This document shows, piece after piece, positions 7,587-17,602 of a stretch of DNA of 43,347 nucleotides. The notes below the pieces were generated by a model. It was not told the origin of the DNA. It ran no database searches and worked only from the letters and a program-made list of their open reading frames with translations. The stretch covers positions 1-43,347 of the forward strand of contig DASQTB010000027.1 of NCBI GenBank assembly GCA_035642095.1. Reading direction: 5' to 3'. Within the stretch, counting starts at the first letter, position 1, and every line of letters starts with the position of its first letter. Position numbers and translations under genes: made by a program. The stretch comes from DASQTB01 sp035642095 (GTDB lineage Bacteria > Actinomycetota > UBA4738 > CALAEC01).

Positions 7587-7799
7587 ATGGAGCGAAGGAA
7601 CCAGGTCACGCCGGACCACGTCGGTCGGCGGGTGACCTTCCAGTACGAGCTCCCCAACGGCTACCTGAGCGAGGTGGTGGGCACCCTCAAGTGGTTCGAC
7701 CAGGCCGCCCAGACCTTCGTGGTCGAGGATCGGGACGGCCGCCTGGTTCGGGTCCCCGCCAAGGGGGTCCGTCACGGCAAGCTGGTGACGCCTCGCTGA
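7587..7799 (+). CDS. Small SH3-like domain protein
   Basis: A 70-residue protein: GRRVTFQYELPNGYLSEVVG, then LKWFDQAAQTFVVEDRDG and LVRVPAKGVRHGKLV. This small beta-barrel pattern closely resembles the N-terminal SH3-like domain found in front of some actinobacterial GNAT acetyltransferases (Rv0428c-type), here as a stand-alone protein. GGGAGGCGG before ATG 7587 is a good binding site. It is the last gene of the bkd operon (10 bases after the BtuF-like gene) and ends only 10 bases from the convergent histidine kinase. Function unknown. Confidence 0.65.
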   Translation: MERRNQVTPDHVGRRVTFQYELPNGYLSEVVGTLKWFDQAAQTFVVEDRDGRLVRVPAKGVRHGKLVTPR

Positions 7800-7809
7800 G
7801 CGGCAGGAC

Positions 7810-9345
7810 TCAGCCGCCGACGCGGCTTCCCTGACGCCGGAGCGGGAGGGTGAACGTCACCGACGCCCCCCCGCCGGCCCGGTTCTCCGCCCAGACCCGG
7901 CCCCCGTGGCCCTGGGTGAGGCTCCGGACGATGAATAGCCCGAGGCCCACGCCTCCCGCGCCGGGGGGCCCGTCACCTCGCTGGTACCGATCGAAGACGT
8001 TCGTCAGCAGCTCCTGAGGGATCCCCGGTCCCCGATCCGAGACGGAGACGTGGACCTCCTCCGTGGCGGGTGCCACCTCCACCTCGATCGGGGTCCCGTC
8101 CTCCGAGTACTTCACCGCGTTGTCCAGGAGGTTGGCCAGGATGTGCTCCACGGCGCTGCGGTCGCCGTAGACCACCGGCAGCTCGTCGGCCACCTTTACG
8201 TCGACGGCTCGCTCGGACAGGACGCCTCGGAACGCGGCGACTTCCTCCCGGACCAGGCGGTCGAGGTCGAGCGGCTCCCGCAGGAGTACCGGCGCTCCCT
8301 GGTCCACGCTGGTGGCCATGAGGAGCTGCTCGATCATCTGGAGCATCCGTCGGGCCTGCTTCTCGATGATCTCGGTGAACTCCCGGGTCTGGTGATCGGT
8401 GGCCTTCCGGCCGAGGTCCCGGAGCAATCGTGAGTACCCGAGGATCGCGGTCAACGGAGCTTTGAGGTCGTGGCTGACCACGGCCAGGAAATCGCGTCGC
8501 CGGGTGTCGACCTCGGCCAGCTTGACCGACGCGTCGCGCTCCCGCTGGTACATCCGGGCGTTGTTGATGGCGATGGCGGCGTGCTCGGCGAACACGGTCA
8601 GCGCCCTGAGGTCGTGCTCCGTGTACTCCCGATCGCCTTGGGAGACGCTGACGTTGAGGACGCCCACCGGCTCGGCTCTGGCCCACAGCGGCGCCGACAT
8701 GGCCGATCTGACCCGGCGGTCCTTCGGCACGAACCGCCGGAAGCGGTGGTCGCTGAGGTCGCCGCGAAGGATGACCGCCTCCCGGAACTCCGCCACCCAG
8801 CCGGCCACGCCCTCGCCGACCCGGATCTGGCGACGGGCCGTCTCCTCGGGCAGGCCCACCGAGGCACCGATCCGCAGCGTCGTCTTCTCCTCGTCGAACA
8901 GCATCACGGAGCCCTCGGTGGCCCCCAGCAACTCCTGGGCCGAGGTCAGGATGAGGTGGAGGACATCCTCCAGGGACAGCGTGGAGGCCACGGCCCGTCC
9001 CGCCCGGAGGATGCTGGTCAGCTCCCGGACGCGGGCCTCGAGGGCGGCCGACAGGACCCGTTCCTCGATCAGGGCCCGCTCGACTCGGTCCAGGGCCCGC
9101 TCCTTCTCCCGGACGTAGAGGGCGAAGGCAACCGCCAGCAGAACGAACCCGATCCGGAGCACGTCCCGGTTGATGAACGGCAGCGGCTCCCCCAGGAGGT
9201 CCGTCGCTTCCGCCAGCAGGACCAGCCCGGCCGCCACGAAGACGAACACCAGGAGCAGCAGCAGGAACAGCTGACGGCGACGTTGCTGGACGTCCTCCAG
9301 CTCGGGCGTCTTCAGCTCTCCTTCGGTGACGACCGGCCTGGTCAC
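7810..9345 (-). CDS. Membrane sensor histidine kinase with GAF domain
   Basis: A 511-residue kinase. Two close hydrophobic segments (about 25-46 and 62-78) form a hairpin with almost no extracellular loop, so sensing is probably intramembrane or cytoplasmic. A coiled-coil (about 79-112) leads to a GAF domain (about 115-265), then HisKA with VVSHDLKAPLTAILGYSRLL (phospho-acceptor His292) and a HATPase domain with N-box ILANLLDNAVKYS, G1 VSDRGPGIP and G2 GGVGLGLFIV. No response regulator is adjacent, so it is an orphan here. Its GTG start shares GTGA with the purM stop, which places it as the last gene of the purine operon; this coupling is unusual. Confidence 0.88.
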   Translation of the reverse strand: MTRPVVTEGELKTPELEDVQQRRRQLFLLLLLVFVFVAAGLVLLAEATDLLGEPLPFINRDVLRIGFVLLAVAFALYVREKERALDRVERALIEERVLSAALEARVRELTSILRAGRAVASTLSLEDVLHLILTSAQELLGATEGSVMLFDEEKTTLRIGASVGLPEETARRQIRVGEGVAGWVAEFREAVILRGDLSDHRFRRFVPKDRRVRSAMSAPLWARAEPVGVLNVSVSQGDREYTEHDLRALTVFAEHAAIAINNARMYQRERDASVKLAEVDTRRRDFLAVVSHDLKAPLTAILGYSRLLRDLGRKATDHQTREFTEIIEKQARRMLQMIEQLLMATSVDQGAPVLLREPLDLDRLVREEVAAFRGVLSERAVDVKVADELPVVYGDRSAVEHILANLLDNAVKYSEDGTPIEVEVAPATEEVHVSVSDRGPGIPQELLTNVFDRYQRGDGPPGAGGVGLGLFIVRSLTQGHGGRVWAENRAGGGASVTFTLPLRRQGSRVGG

Positions 9346-10349
9346 CGAAGCGCAACCCCCGGATACGCCGTGACCTCCCCGACAACCGATCCGGCCAGCC
9401 CGGCCGCCCGGACGGCGTCGATCACCGGACCCGCCCCGGCTCGATCGACGACCAGCACCATCCCCAGGCCCATGTTGAACGTCCCGAACATCTCCTCCTC
9501 TGAGACATCGGCCAGTCGCTGGAGGAATCCGAAGACCTCCGGTCGGGGCCACCCTCCCCGGTCGAGGGTGGCCCCCAGGCCCTCCGGGAGCGCTCGGGGG
9601 AGATTCAGGGGAAGGCCGCCCCCCGTCACGTGGGCCGCCGCCCGGAGCGCCCCCGTGGCCGCGGCGGCCCGGACCGCCGAGGCGTAGATGAGGGTCGGCT
9701 CCAGGAGCTCCTCCGAGAGCGCCCGCCCCAGGCCGGCCGGAGTCGAGCGCAACTCCAGGCCGGCGTGGGCGATCGCTGCGCGGATCAGGCTGAACCCGTT
9801 GCTGTGGACGCCGGAGGCCGGGAGGCCCACCAGAGCGTCTCCCACCTTCACCCGGTCCGGCCCCAGAAGCTCGTCTCGCCGGACCAGCCCCACGCAGAAC
9901 CCGGCCAGGTCGAACCGACCTTCCTCCAGCTGCCCCGGGTGCTCGGCGGTCTCCCCGCCCAGGAGGGCGCACCCGGCCCGGCGACATCCTTCCGCCACCC
10001 CGGCCACGACCTCGGCCACTTGCTCCGGGACCAGCCGCTCCACCACGACGTGATCGAGGAAGAAGAGTGGCTCGGCCCCGGTACACACCACGTCGTTGGC
10101 GGACATGGCCACCAGATCGATCCCCACGCTGTCGAATCTCCCCACCGCTCGGGCGATCTCGACCTTGGTGCCGACGCCGTCGGCCGCTGCGGCCAGGAGC
10201 CGCTCCTCGTCCAGCCGGAACAGCCCTGCGAAGCCGCCCACGCCCGCCACGACCTCCGGTCGGCTCGCCGCGGATGCGAGGTCGCGGATCAGGGTCACGG
10301 CCTCGGAGGCGGCGCCGACGTCCACGCCGGCGCGCCGGTAGGCGTCCAC
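9342..10349 (-). CDS. purM: Phosphoribosylformylglycinamidine cyclo-ligase (AIR synthetase)
   Basis: ATP-dependent ring closure of FGAM to AIR, 335 residues, normal length. Motifs: AAADGVGTKVEIA (ATP-binding), SANDVVCTGAEPLFFLDH, ALLGGETAEHPG, GLPASGVHSNGFSL and VTGGGLPLNLPR. The GTG start at 10349 overlaps the purF stop by one base (TAGTG); an upstream open frame antisense-like into purF is not coding. It is coupled downstream to the histidine kinase by GTGA. Confidence 0.93.
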   Translation of the reverse strand: MDAYRRAGVDVGAASEAVTLIRDLASAASRPEVVAGVGGFAGLFRLDEERLLAAAADGVGTKVEIARAVGRFDSVGIDLVAMSANDVVCTGAEPLFFLDHVVVERLVPEQVAEVVAGVAEGCRRAGCALLGGETAEHPGQLEEGRFDLAGFCVGLVRRDELLGPDRVKVGDALVGLPASGVHSNGFSLIRAAIAHAGLELRSTPAGLGRALSEELLEPTLIYASAVRAAAATGALRAAAHVTGGGLPLNLPRALPEGLGATLDRGGWPRPEVFGFLQRLADVSEEEMFGTFNMGLGMVLVVDRAGAGPVIDAVRAAGLAGSVVGEVTAYPGVALR

Positions 10350-11758
10350 TACTCGCGCTCGAGGAGGCCCTTCGACGGTGCCCGCTCGGGGACCGCCACG
10401 GGGTACTGGCCGTCGAAACAGGCCCGGCAGAACGCATCGGCCGGCGCGTCGGTGGCGGCCACCAGCTCGGGCAGTGGCAGGTAGGCCAGGGTGTCGGCGC
10501 CGATGAAGTCTCGGACCTCCGGGATCGTCATCGTCCCCGCGACCAGCTCCCCGGACGTGGACATATCGATCCCGTAGTAGCACGGCCACCGGATCGGTGG
10601 GCTGGTGATTCGCATGTGGACCTCCCGGGCCCCGGCGTCCCGAAGCATCTGCACGATCTGGCGGGTGGTGGTCCCCCGGACGATCGAGTCGTCGACCACG
10701 GCCAGACGCCGTCCCCGGACCGTCTCCGCCAGCGGGTTGAGCTTCAGGCGCACGCCGCGCTGACGGAGGGCCGGTGTCGGCTCGATGAACGTGCGATGCA
10801 CGTACCGGTTCTTCATCAGGCCCTCGCCGTACGGGATCCCGCTCTCCTCGGCGAAGCCCGCCGCAGCGGAATGTCCCGTGTCGGGGACCGGGATCACCAG
10901 GTCGGCGGGGGCCGGAGCCTCGCGGGCGAGCCGGCGCCCCATCTCGCGGCGGGCCTCGTGGACCGTCCGCCCGTACAGCCTGGAGTCGGCCCGGGCGAGA
11001 TACACGAACTCGAACAGGCACAGGGCGTGCCGAGGAGTGTCGGCGTACCGGATGGACCGGAGCCCCCGCTCGTCGATGGCCACCAGCTCGCCGGGCTCCA
11101 CCTCCCGAACGTACTCGGCGCCGACGATGTCGAGCGCCGCCGTCTCCGAGGCCAGGATCCATCCCTGGCCCAGGCGACCGATGGCCAGCGGCCGGAGGCC
11201 GTGGGGGTCCCGGGCACCGTAGACCGTCCGCTCGTCCATGAGGACGAACGAGAACGCTCCATGCAGCGTGGGCAGCACCTCCACCGCGGCGGCCTCCAGA
11301 TCGCCCGGTTCCCGTGAGAGGAGCGTGGCCACCAGGTCGGAGTCGGTGGTGGCGGGGCCTCGCCGGCCGACCCGGTCGAGCAGCTCCTCGGTGTTGACCA
11401 GGTTCCCGTTATGTCCGAGGGCCAGTCCCCGAGTGCCGTCGGTCTTGAACGTCGGTTGAGCGTTGTCCCAGGTGGTCGACCCCGTGGTGGAGTATCGGGT
11501 GTGGCCGATTCCCAGGTCGCCGGGCAGCGTGGAGAGCGTCCGTTCATCGAAGACCTGGGACACCAGGCCCAGCTCACGGTAGACCAGGATGTCGTGCCCG
11601 TCGGAGACGGCGATGCCGGCCGACTCCTGCCCGCGATGCTGGAGGGCGTAGAGACCGAAATAGAGGAGCCGGCTGACGTCCTCGCCGGGGGCCCACACCC
11701 CGACGAGACCGCACGCTTCCTTCGGCCCTTCCCCGAACACGCCACCCGAGGATACCAT
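10349..11758 (-). CDS. purF: Amidophosphoribosyltransferase
   Basis: Committed step of purine synthesis: PRPP plus glutamine to phosphoribosylamine (469 residues). A 15-residue propeptide precedes the nucleophile Cys16 (EACGLVGVW), as in B. subtilis-type enzymes that mature by self-cleavage. Glutaminase features include GLYALQHRGQESAG and GHTRYSTTG. The phosphoribosyltransferase PRPP loop is LAVVDDSIVRGTTTRQ. Cysteines in HALCLFEF, WPCYYG and FCRACFDG are placed as the four ligands of the [4Fe-4S] cluster of that subfamily, suggesting oxygen-sensitive stability. ATG 11758 lies 3 bases after the purL stop. Confidence 0.95.
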   Translation of the reverse strand: MVSSGGVFGEGPKEACGLVGVWAPGEDVSRLLYFGLYALQHRGQESAGIAVSDGHDILVYRELGLVSQVFDERTLSTLPGDLGIGHTRYSTTGSTTWDNAQPTFKTDGTRGLALGHNGNLVNTEELLDRVGRRGPATTDSDLVATLLSREPGDLEAAAVEVLPTLHGAFSFVLMDERTVYGARDPHGLRPLAIGRLGQGWILASETAALDIVGAEYVREVEPGELVAIDERGLRSIRYADTPRHALCLFEFVYLARADSRLYGRTVHEARREMGRRLAREAPAPADLVIPVPDTGHSAAAGFAEESGIPYGEGLMKNRYVHRTFIEPTPALRQRGVRLKLNPLAETVRGRRLAVVDDSIVRGTTTRQIVQMLRDAGAREVHMRITSPPIRWPCYYGIDMSTSGELVAGTMTIPEVRDFIGADTLAYLPLPELVAATDAPADAFCRACFDGQYPVAVPERAPSKGLLERE

Positions 11759-11761
11759 CGC

Positions 11762-13981
11762 CTACCCCGCCGACCGTTCCAGTAAGTCGGGGATCGCCGA
11801 CTCGTACGCCGCTCGCGCCTCGGATACGTCCAGCTCGAACGTTCCGCCGAAGGTCATCCTGGGGCCTCCGGTCTCGCCGATGCGAGCGAACGGGACCTCG
11901 TGCTCCCCGGCCAGGCCCTCCAGGCTCTCGGCCCGGGCCGGCTCCACCCCCACCAGGGCTCGGGACGCCGACTCGCTGAACAGCATGACGTGGGGAGGCA
12001 GGTCGGCGGGCAGCGTCACGGCGAAACCGCAGTCCCCTCCGAGGGCGGCCTCGGCCAGGGCCACGGCCAGCCCTCCGTCGGAGCAGTCATGTGCAGTGGT
12101 CACCAGGCCGTGGCGGGACGCGGCCACCAACAGCGTCACCAGCCTGACCGCCCGGTCCAGATCGAGACCGGGAGGGCGGCCGCTCACCGCGCCCAGGACG
12201 ACCTCCGCATACTCAGATCCGCCGAGCTCGGCGAAGGTCTCGCCCAGGACGTAGATCGCTCCGCCGGGCCGGAAGGACGAACCGATCCGGAGCCGGTGAT
12301 CGTCCAGGAGCCCGAGCATCCCCACGACCGGGGTCGGCCAGATCGCGGAGTCACCGGCTTCGTTGTAGAACGACACGTTCCCTCCGGTGACCGGGGTTCC
12401 CAGGGCGCGACACGCGTCCGCCATCCCCCGAACCGTCTCGTGGAAGGCCCACATCACCTCGGGTCGCTCGGGGTCGCCGAAGTTCAGGCAGTTCGTGATG
12501 GCCAGCGGACGGGCACCGACACAGGCCACGTTGCGAGCAGCCTCGGCCACAGCGTGCGCGCCACCGAGGTATGGATCGAGACGACCGTACCGGCCGTTGC
12601 CGTCGGTCGACAGGGCCAATGCCCGAGCGGAACCCTCCAGGCGGATCACCGCGGCGTCTCCCCCCGGCCCGGCCACCGTGTTGCCCTGGACGATCGAGTC
12701 ATACTGTTCCCACACCCATCGCTTGGAGGCGACGTTCGGCGAAGACAGGACCCGGATGAACGCCTCGGCCGGGTCGAGCGGCGGGACGGCGGCCGTCGGA
12801 TCGTCGGCCTGGAGGTCATCCAGGTCGGCCGGCGGCGCCATCGGCCGCCGGTACACCGGTCCCTCCTCCGCCAGCGACCGGGCCGGGACGTCGGCCTCGA
12901 CCCGGCCTCCCAGCCGGGCCCGGAGGCGGCCGTCGTCGGTGACTCGGCCGATGGGGGCGGAGTCCAGGCCCCATCGAGCGCACACCTCGCGGACCGTGCC
13001 CACGTCGGCCGGACGGACAACGGCGAGCATCCGCTCCTGGGACTCCGACGTCAGGATCTCGAAGGGCTCCATGCCCGGCTCCCGAAGCGGCACCGAGTCG
13101 AGGTCCATCACCGCTCCCGTGCCGGCCCGGGCGGCGGACTCGCTCACGGCGCAGGTCAGTCCGGCCCCGCCCAGATCCTGCAGTCCCACCAGGAGAGCGG
13201 CGTCGACCAGCTCCAGGCACGCCTCGATGAGGAGCTTCTCCGCGAACGGGTCGGCGATCTGGACCGACGGCCGCTGGGCGGCGCTGCCCCGCTCGAGCCT
13301 TCGCGAGGCCAGGACGGAGACGCCTCCGATCCCGTCGCGCCCCGTGGGCGAACCGATCAGCAGGAGGACGTTCCCCGGGCCGTCGGCCCGGGCCCGGACC
13401 AGGCGGTCGGCGGGAGCCAGCCCGACGCACATCGCGTTCACCGTGGGATTCGGACCGTGGGGCGGCGCGAACCGGACCTCTCCTCCGACGGTGGGGACTC
13501 CGATGCAGTTGCCGTAGCCCCCGATCCCGGCCACCACACCGCCCAACAGCCACCGATTTCGCTCGTCGTCCAGCGGCCCGAACCGGAGGGCATCGAGAAG
13601 GGCCACCGGACGGGCACCCATCGACAGGACATCCCGGACGATGCCCCCGACGCCGGTCGCCGCTCCCTGGTACGGCTCGATGGCCGACGGATGCGAGTGG
13701 GATTCGAGCTTGAAGACACAGGCCATCCCGTCGCCGAGGTCGACCGCCCCCGCGTCCTCCCCCGGACCCACCAGGACGTGCCGGCCCTCGGCGGGGAGCT
13801 CGCTCAGATGCACCTTCGACGACTTGTACGAGCAGTGCTCCGACCACATCGCCGCGTACATGGCCAGCTCGGCCCGGGCGGGCTCTCGACCGAGCGTGGC
13901 CACGATCCGGCCGTGCTCCTCATCGGTAAGTCCCAGCGAACGATGGAGCGGGTCCGCGGTGCGGACGGGCTCCGCCATCAC
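11762..13981 (-). CDS. purL: FGAM synthase large subunit
   Basis: Synthetase subunit of FGAR amidotransferase, converting FGAR to FGAM with ammonia from PurQ. At 739 residues it is the small type that needs separate PurQ and PurS, both encoded next to it. Motifs: MYAAMWSEHCSYKSS near the N-terminus, FKLESHSHPSAIEPYQGAAT, VGLQDLGGAGLTCAVSE and TAHDCSDGGLAVALAE. The GTG at 13981 gives a GTGA overlap with the purQ stop; an ATG one codon later (13978) is an equally good start. Confidence 0.95.
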   Translation of the reverse strand: MMAEPVRTADPLHRSLGLTDEEHGRIVATLGREPARAELAMYAAMWSEHCSYKSSKVHLSELPAEGRHVLVGPGEDAGAVDLGDGMACVFKLESHSHPSAIEPYQGAATGVGGIVRDVLSMGARPVALLDALRFGPLDDERNRWLLGGVVAGIGGYGNCIGVPTVGGEVRFAPPHGPNPTVNAMCVGLAPADRLVRARADGPGNVLLLIGSPTGRDGIGGVSVLASRRLERGSAAQRPSVQIADPFAEKLLIEACLELVDAALLVGLQDLGGAGLTCAVSESAARAGTGAVMDLDSVPLREPGMEPFEILTSESQERMLAVVRPADVGTVREVCARWGLDSAPIGRVTDDGRLRARLGGRVEADVPARSLAEEGPVYRRPMAPPADLDDLQADDPTAAVPPLDPAEAFIRVLSSPNVASKRWVWEQYDSIVQGNTVAGPGGDAAVIRLEGSARALALSTDGNGRYGRLDPYLGGAHAVAEAARNVACVGARPLAITNCLNFGDPERPEVMWAFHETVRGMADACRALGTPVTGGNVSFYNEAGDSAIWPTPVVGMLGLLDDHRLRIGSSFRPGGAIYVLGETFAELGGSEYAEVVLGAVSGRPPGLDLDRAVRLVTLLVAASRHGLVTTAHDCSDGGLAVALAEAALGGDCGFAVTLPADLPPHVMLFSESASRALVGVEPARAESLEGLAGEHEVPFARIGETGGPRMTFGGTFELDVSEARAAYESAIPDLLERSAG

Positions 13982-14682
13982 ACCCGGGCCAGCAGCGAGG
14001 CCAACAGCGATTCGAACAGAGCCCGGCCGCCGGCTGGACCGACGTCCGGGTCGACGGCGTGCTCCGGATGGGGCATCAGGCCGACCACGTTGCCCCGCTC
14101 GCTACAGACCCCGGCGATATGATCCGCAGACCCGTTCGGGTTCCACGCCTCGCCCAGCTCGCCCCGAGCCGAGCAGTACCGGAACACCACTCGACCCTCC
14201 TCACCGAGGGCCCGAAGCGTGTCCCGGTCCCCCACGTACTGCCCCTCGCCGTGCTTGACCGGGACGTCCAGCACCGTCCCGGGTGAGAGCTCGGAGGTGA
14301 AGAGCGTGGCCGAGGACTCGACCCGGACGTTCACCCACCGGCAGACGAACGACACCCTCCGGTTCCGGACCAGCGCGCCGGGAAGCAGTCCCGCCTCACA
14401 CAGGATCTGAAAGCCGTTGCAGATCCCCAGCACCGGGGCACCCCGATCGGCGTGATCCCACACCGCTCGCATCACCGGGGCGAACCGGGCGATCGCTCCC
14501 GCCCGGAGGTAGTCACCGTACGAGAACCCGCCGGGAAGGATCACCGCGTCGACGCCGTCGAGATCGGTATCGCGGTGCCATAGAGGTACGGCCCGGGCGC
14601 CCATGAGCCGGACGGCCCTCAGGGCATCGCGGTCGTCGAGCGAACCGGGAAAGGTGACGACGCCGACCCGGGGAGAGGTCAC
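13978..14682 (-). CDS. purQ: FGAM synthase glutaminase subunit
   Basis: Class I glutamine amidotransferase (234 residues) that supplies ammonia to PurL. It shows VILPGGFSYGDYLRAGAIA, nucleophile Cys88 in VLGICNGFQILCEAGLLPGA, and the catalytic His/Glu pair in MPHPEHAVD. The GTG start at 14682 shares GTGA with the purS stop; the frame stays open further upstream inside purS but without coding character. Confidence 0.95.
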   Translation of the reverse strand: MTSPRVGVVTFPGSLDDRDALRAVRLMGARAVPLWHRDTDLDGVDAVILPGGFSYGDYLRAGAIARFAPVMRAVWDHADRGAPVLGICNGFQILCEAGLLPGALVRNRRVSFVCRWVNVRVESSATLFTSELSPGTVLDVPVKHGEGQYVGDRDTLRALGEEGRVVFRYCSARGELGEAWNPNGSADHIAGVCSERGNVVGLMPHPEHAVDPDVGPAGGRALFESLLASLLARV

Positions 14683-14939
14683 CCGACCTCCTCCGGGCGC
14701 AGGATCCGGTGCTCCTCGATCACCGGGTTCGACAGCAGCCGATCGGCGATCTCCTCCACCCGGGCCCGGGCCTCGTCCTCGGTCGCGGCGTCCACCGTCA
14801 GCTCGACGTGCCGGCCCACCCGAACACCGCCCACACCGGCCCATCCCATGGTCGGGAGGGCGTCCTCGACCGTCTTGCCTTGGGGATCAGCCAGGCCCGG
14901 CTTGAGCATGACCACGACCTCGAAGCGGTACCGACTCAC
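14679..14939 (-). CDS. purS: FGAM synthase subunit PurS
   Basis: Small structural subunit (86 residues) that bridges PurL and PurQ in the FGAR amidotransferase complex. It has FEVVVMLKPGLADPQGKTV, a central VGRHVELTVDA strand, and a C-terminal helix with LLSNPVIEEHRI typical of PurS. Start GTG 14939 overlaps the purC stop by GTGA, and its own stop overlaps purQ by GTGA, so purC-S-Q-L are coupled in tandem. Confidence 0.93.
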   Translation of the reverse strand: MSRYRFEVVVMLKPGLADPQGKTVEDALPTMGWAGVGGVRVGRHVELTVDAATEDEARARVEEIADRLLSNPVIEEHRILRPEEVG

Positions 14940-15828
14940 AGCGCACCCGACCTGCGGAGGTAGTCGTCGAGCGGCCCGCCGGTGATCCTCTCGTAGGCCT
15001 CCCGGTATCGCCCGGCCGTCTGGCCGACGACGTCCGGCGGGAGCTCCGGGGCCGGTGGTTCGTGGTTCCAGCCACTCCGGTCCAGCCAGTCTCGGACGTA
15101 CTGCTTGTCGAACGAGGCCTGCGGCCCGCCCGGCGCGTAGCCGTCCGCCGGCCAGAACCGAGAGGAGTCCGGCGTCATGACCTCGTCGCATAGGGCGATC
15201 TCCCCTTCGATGAACCCGAACTCGAACTTGGTGTCGGCCAGGATCACGCCTCGCTCGGCGGCCAGCGTCGCTCCTCGCTCGTACAGGGTCAGCGTGAGCT
15301 CCTTCAGCCGCTGGGCCAGCCCCCGGCCGATCAGGTCGCCGGCCCGCTCGATGGTGATGTTCTCGTCGTGGCCCGTCTCGGCCTTGGTGGCAGGGGTGAA
15401 GATCGGTGTCGGCAGCCTCGCGGATTCGGTGAGCCCGTCGGGCAGTCGGATCCCGCAGACCGTGCCCTCCTGCCGGTACTCCTTCCACCCGGAGCCGGAG
15501 AGGTACCCCCGGGCCACGCACTCGATGGGGATCATGCGCGCCGTCCGAACCAGCATCGACCGACCCGCCAGCTCCTCGCGGTGCTCCTCGTACTCCGGCG
15601 GGAACGCGTCGACCGAGGTCGACACGACGTGGTTCGGGACCAGGTCGGTCGTCTGTTCGAACCAGAACAGGGACAGGCCGGTCAACACCCGGCCCTTGTC
15701 CGGGATCGGCGTCGGCAGGACGACGTCGAACGCGGAGATCCGGTCGGTGGTGACCATCAGCAGGTGCTCCGGATCGACCTGGTAGATATCCCGGACCTTC
15801 CCCCGGGCGTGCAGCTCGGCCAGGACGC

Positions 15829-15832
<4 letters not shown>
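14936..15832 (-). CDS. purC: SAICAR synthetase
   Basis: ATP-dependent condensation of CAIR with aspartate (298 residues). Recognisable by RGKVRDIYQVDPEHLLMV (nucleotide-binding N-terminus), TTDRISAFDVVLPTPIPDKG, PIECVARGYLSGSGWKEY and LADTKFEFGFIEGEI, then PDSSRFWPADGYAPG and SFDKQYVRDWL. ATG 15832 overlaps the purB stop (ATGA). It is the longer form of about 300 residues. Confidence 0.95.
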
Positions 15833-17121
<1,289 letters not shown>

Positions 17122-17128
17122 GGGGCCC

Positions 17129-17602
17129 TCACAGCTTGAGACCCTCGGCCAGGGACTCCTTGAACTCGTGGAGCTTCACCCGGACGTCGGCGTCGCGGAC
17201 GGCCAGGATCTGCGCGGCCAGCAGGGCCGCGTTGACCGCTCCGTCGATGCCGACGGTGGCCACCGGGACACCCCGGGGCATCTGGACCGTGGAGTACAGG
17301 GCGTCGGCCCCGCCGAGCTGGTCGGCTCCGACGGGGACCCCGATCACCGGAAGGACGGTCCGAGCCGCCACCGCGCCGGCGAGGTGGGCGGCCCGACCGG
17401 CGCCGCAGATGACGGCCACCAGCCCTCGGTCCTCGGCGGTCCGGGCGTACTCGTGGACCAGGTCGGGCGTCCGATGCGCCGACATCACCAGGATCTCGTT
17501 GGGGATGTCCAGCCGCTCCAGGATCGCCGTGGCCTGCTGGAGCACGGGAAGATCCGAAGCGGACCCGACCAGGATGCCCACCAGGGGCTGTTCGTCAGCC
17601 AC
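17129..17602 (-). CDS. purE: N5-CAIR mutase
   Basis: Class I PurE (157 residues) with VGILVGSASDLPVLQQA, VMSAHRTPDLV and the CGAGRAAHLAGAVAA loop. Bacterial class I PurE rearranges N5-CAIR to CAIR and normally works with PurK, which is not in this window. The GTG start at 17602 overlaps the purD stop by 8 bases. Confidence 0.94.
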   Translation of the reverse strand: MADEQPLVGILVGSASDLPVLQQATAILERLDIPNEILVMSAHRTPDLVHEYARTAEDRGLVAVICGAGRAAHLAGAVAARTVLPVIGVPVGADQLGGADALYSTVQMPRGVPVATVGIDGAVNAALLAAQILAVRDADVRVKLHEFKESLAEGLKL

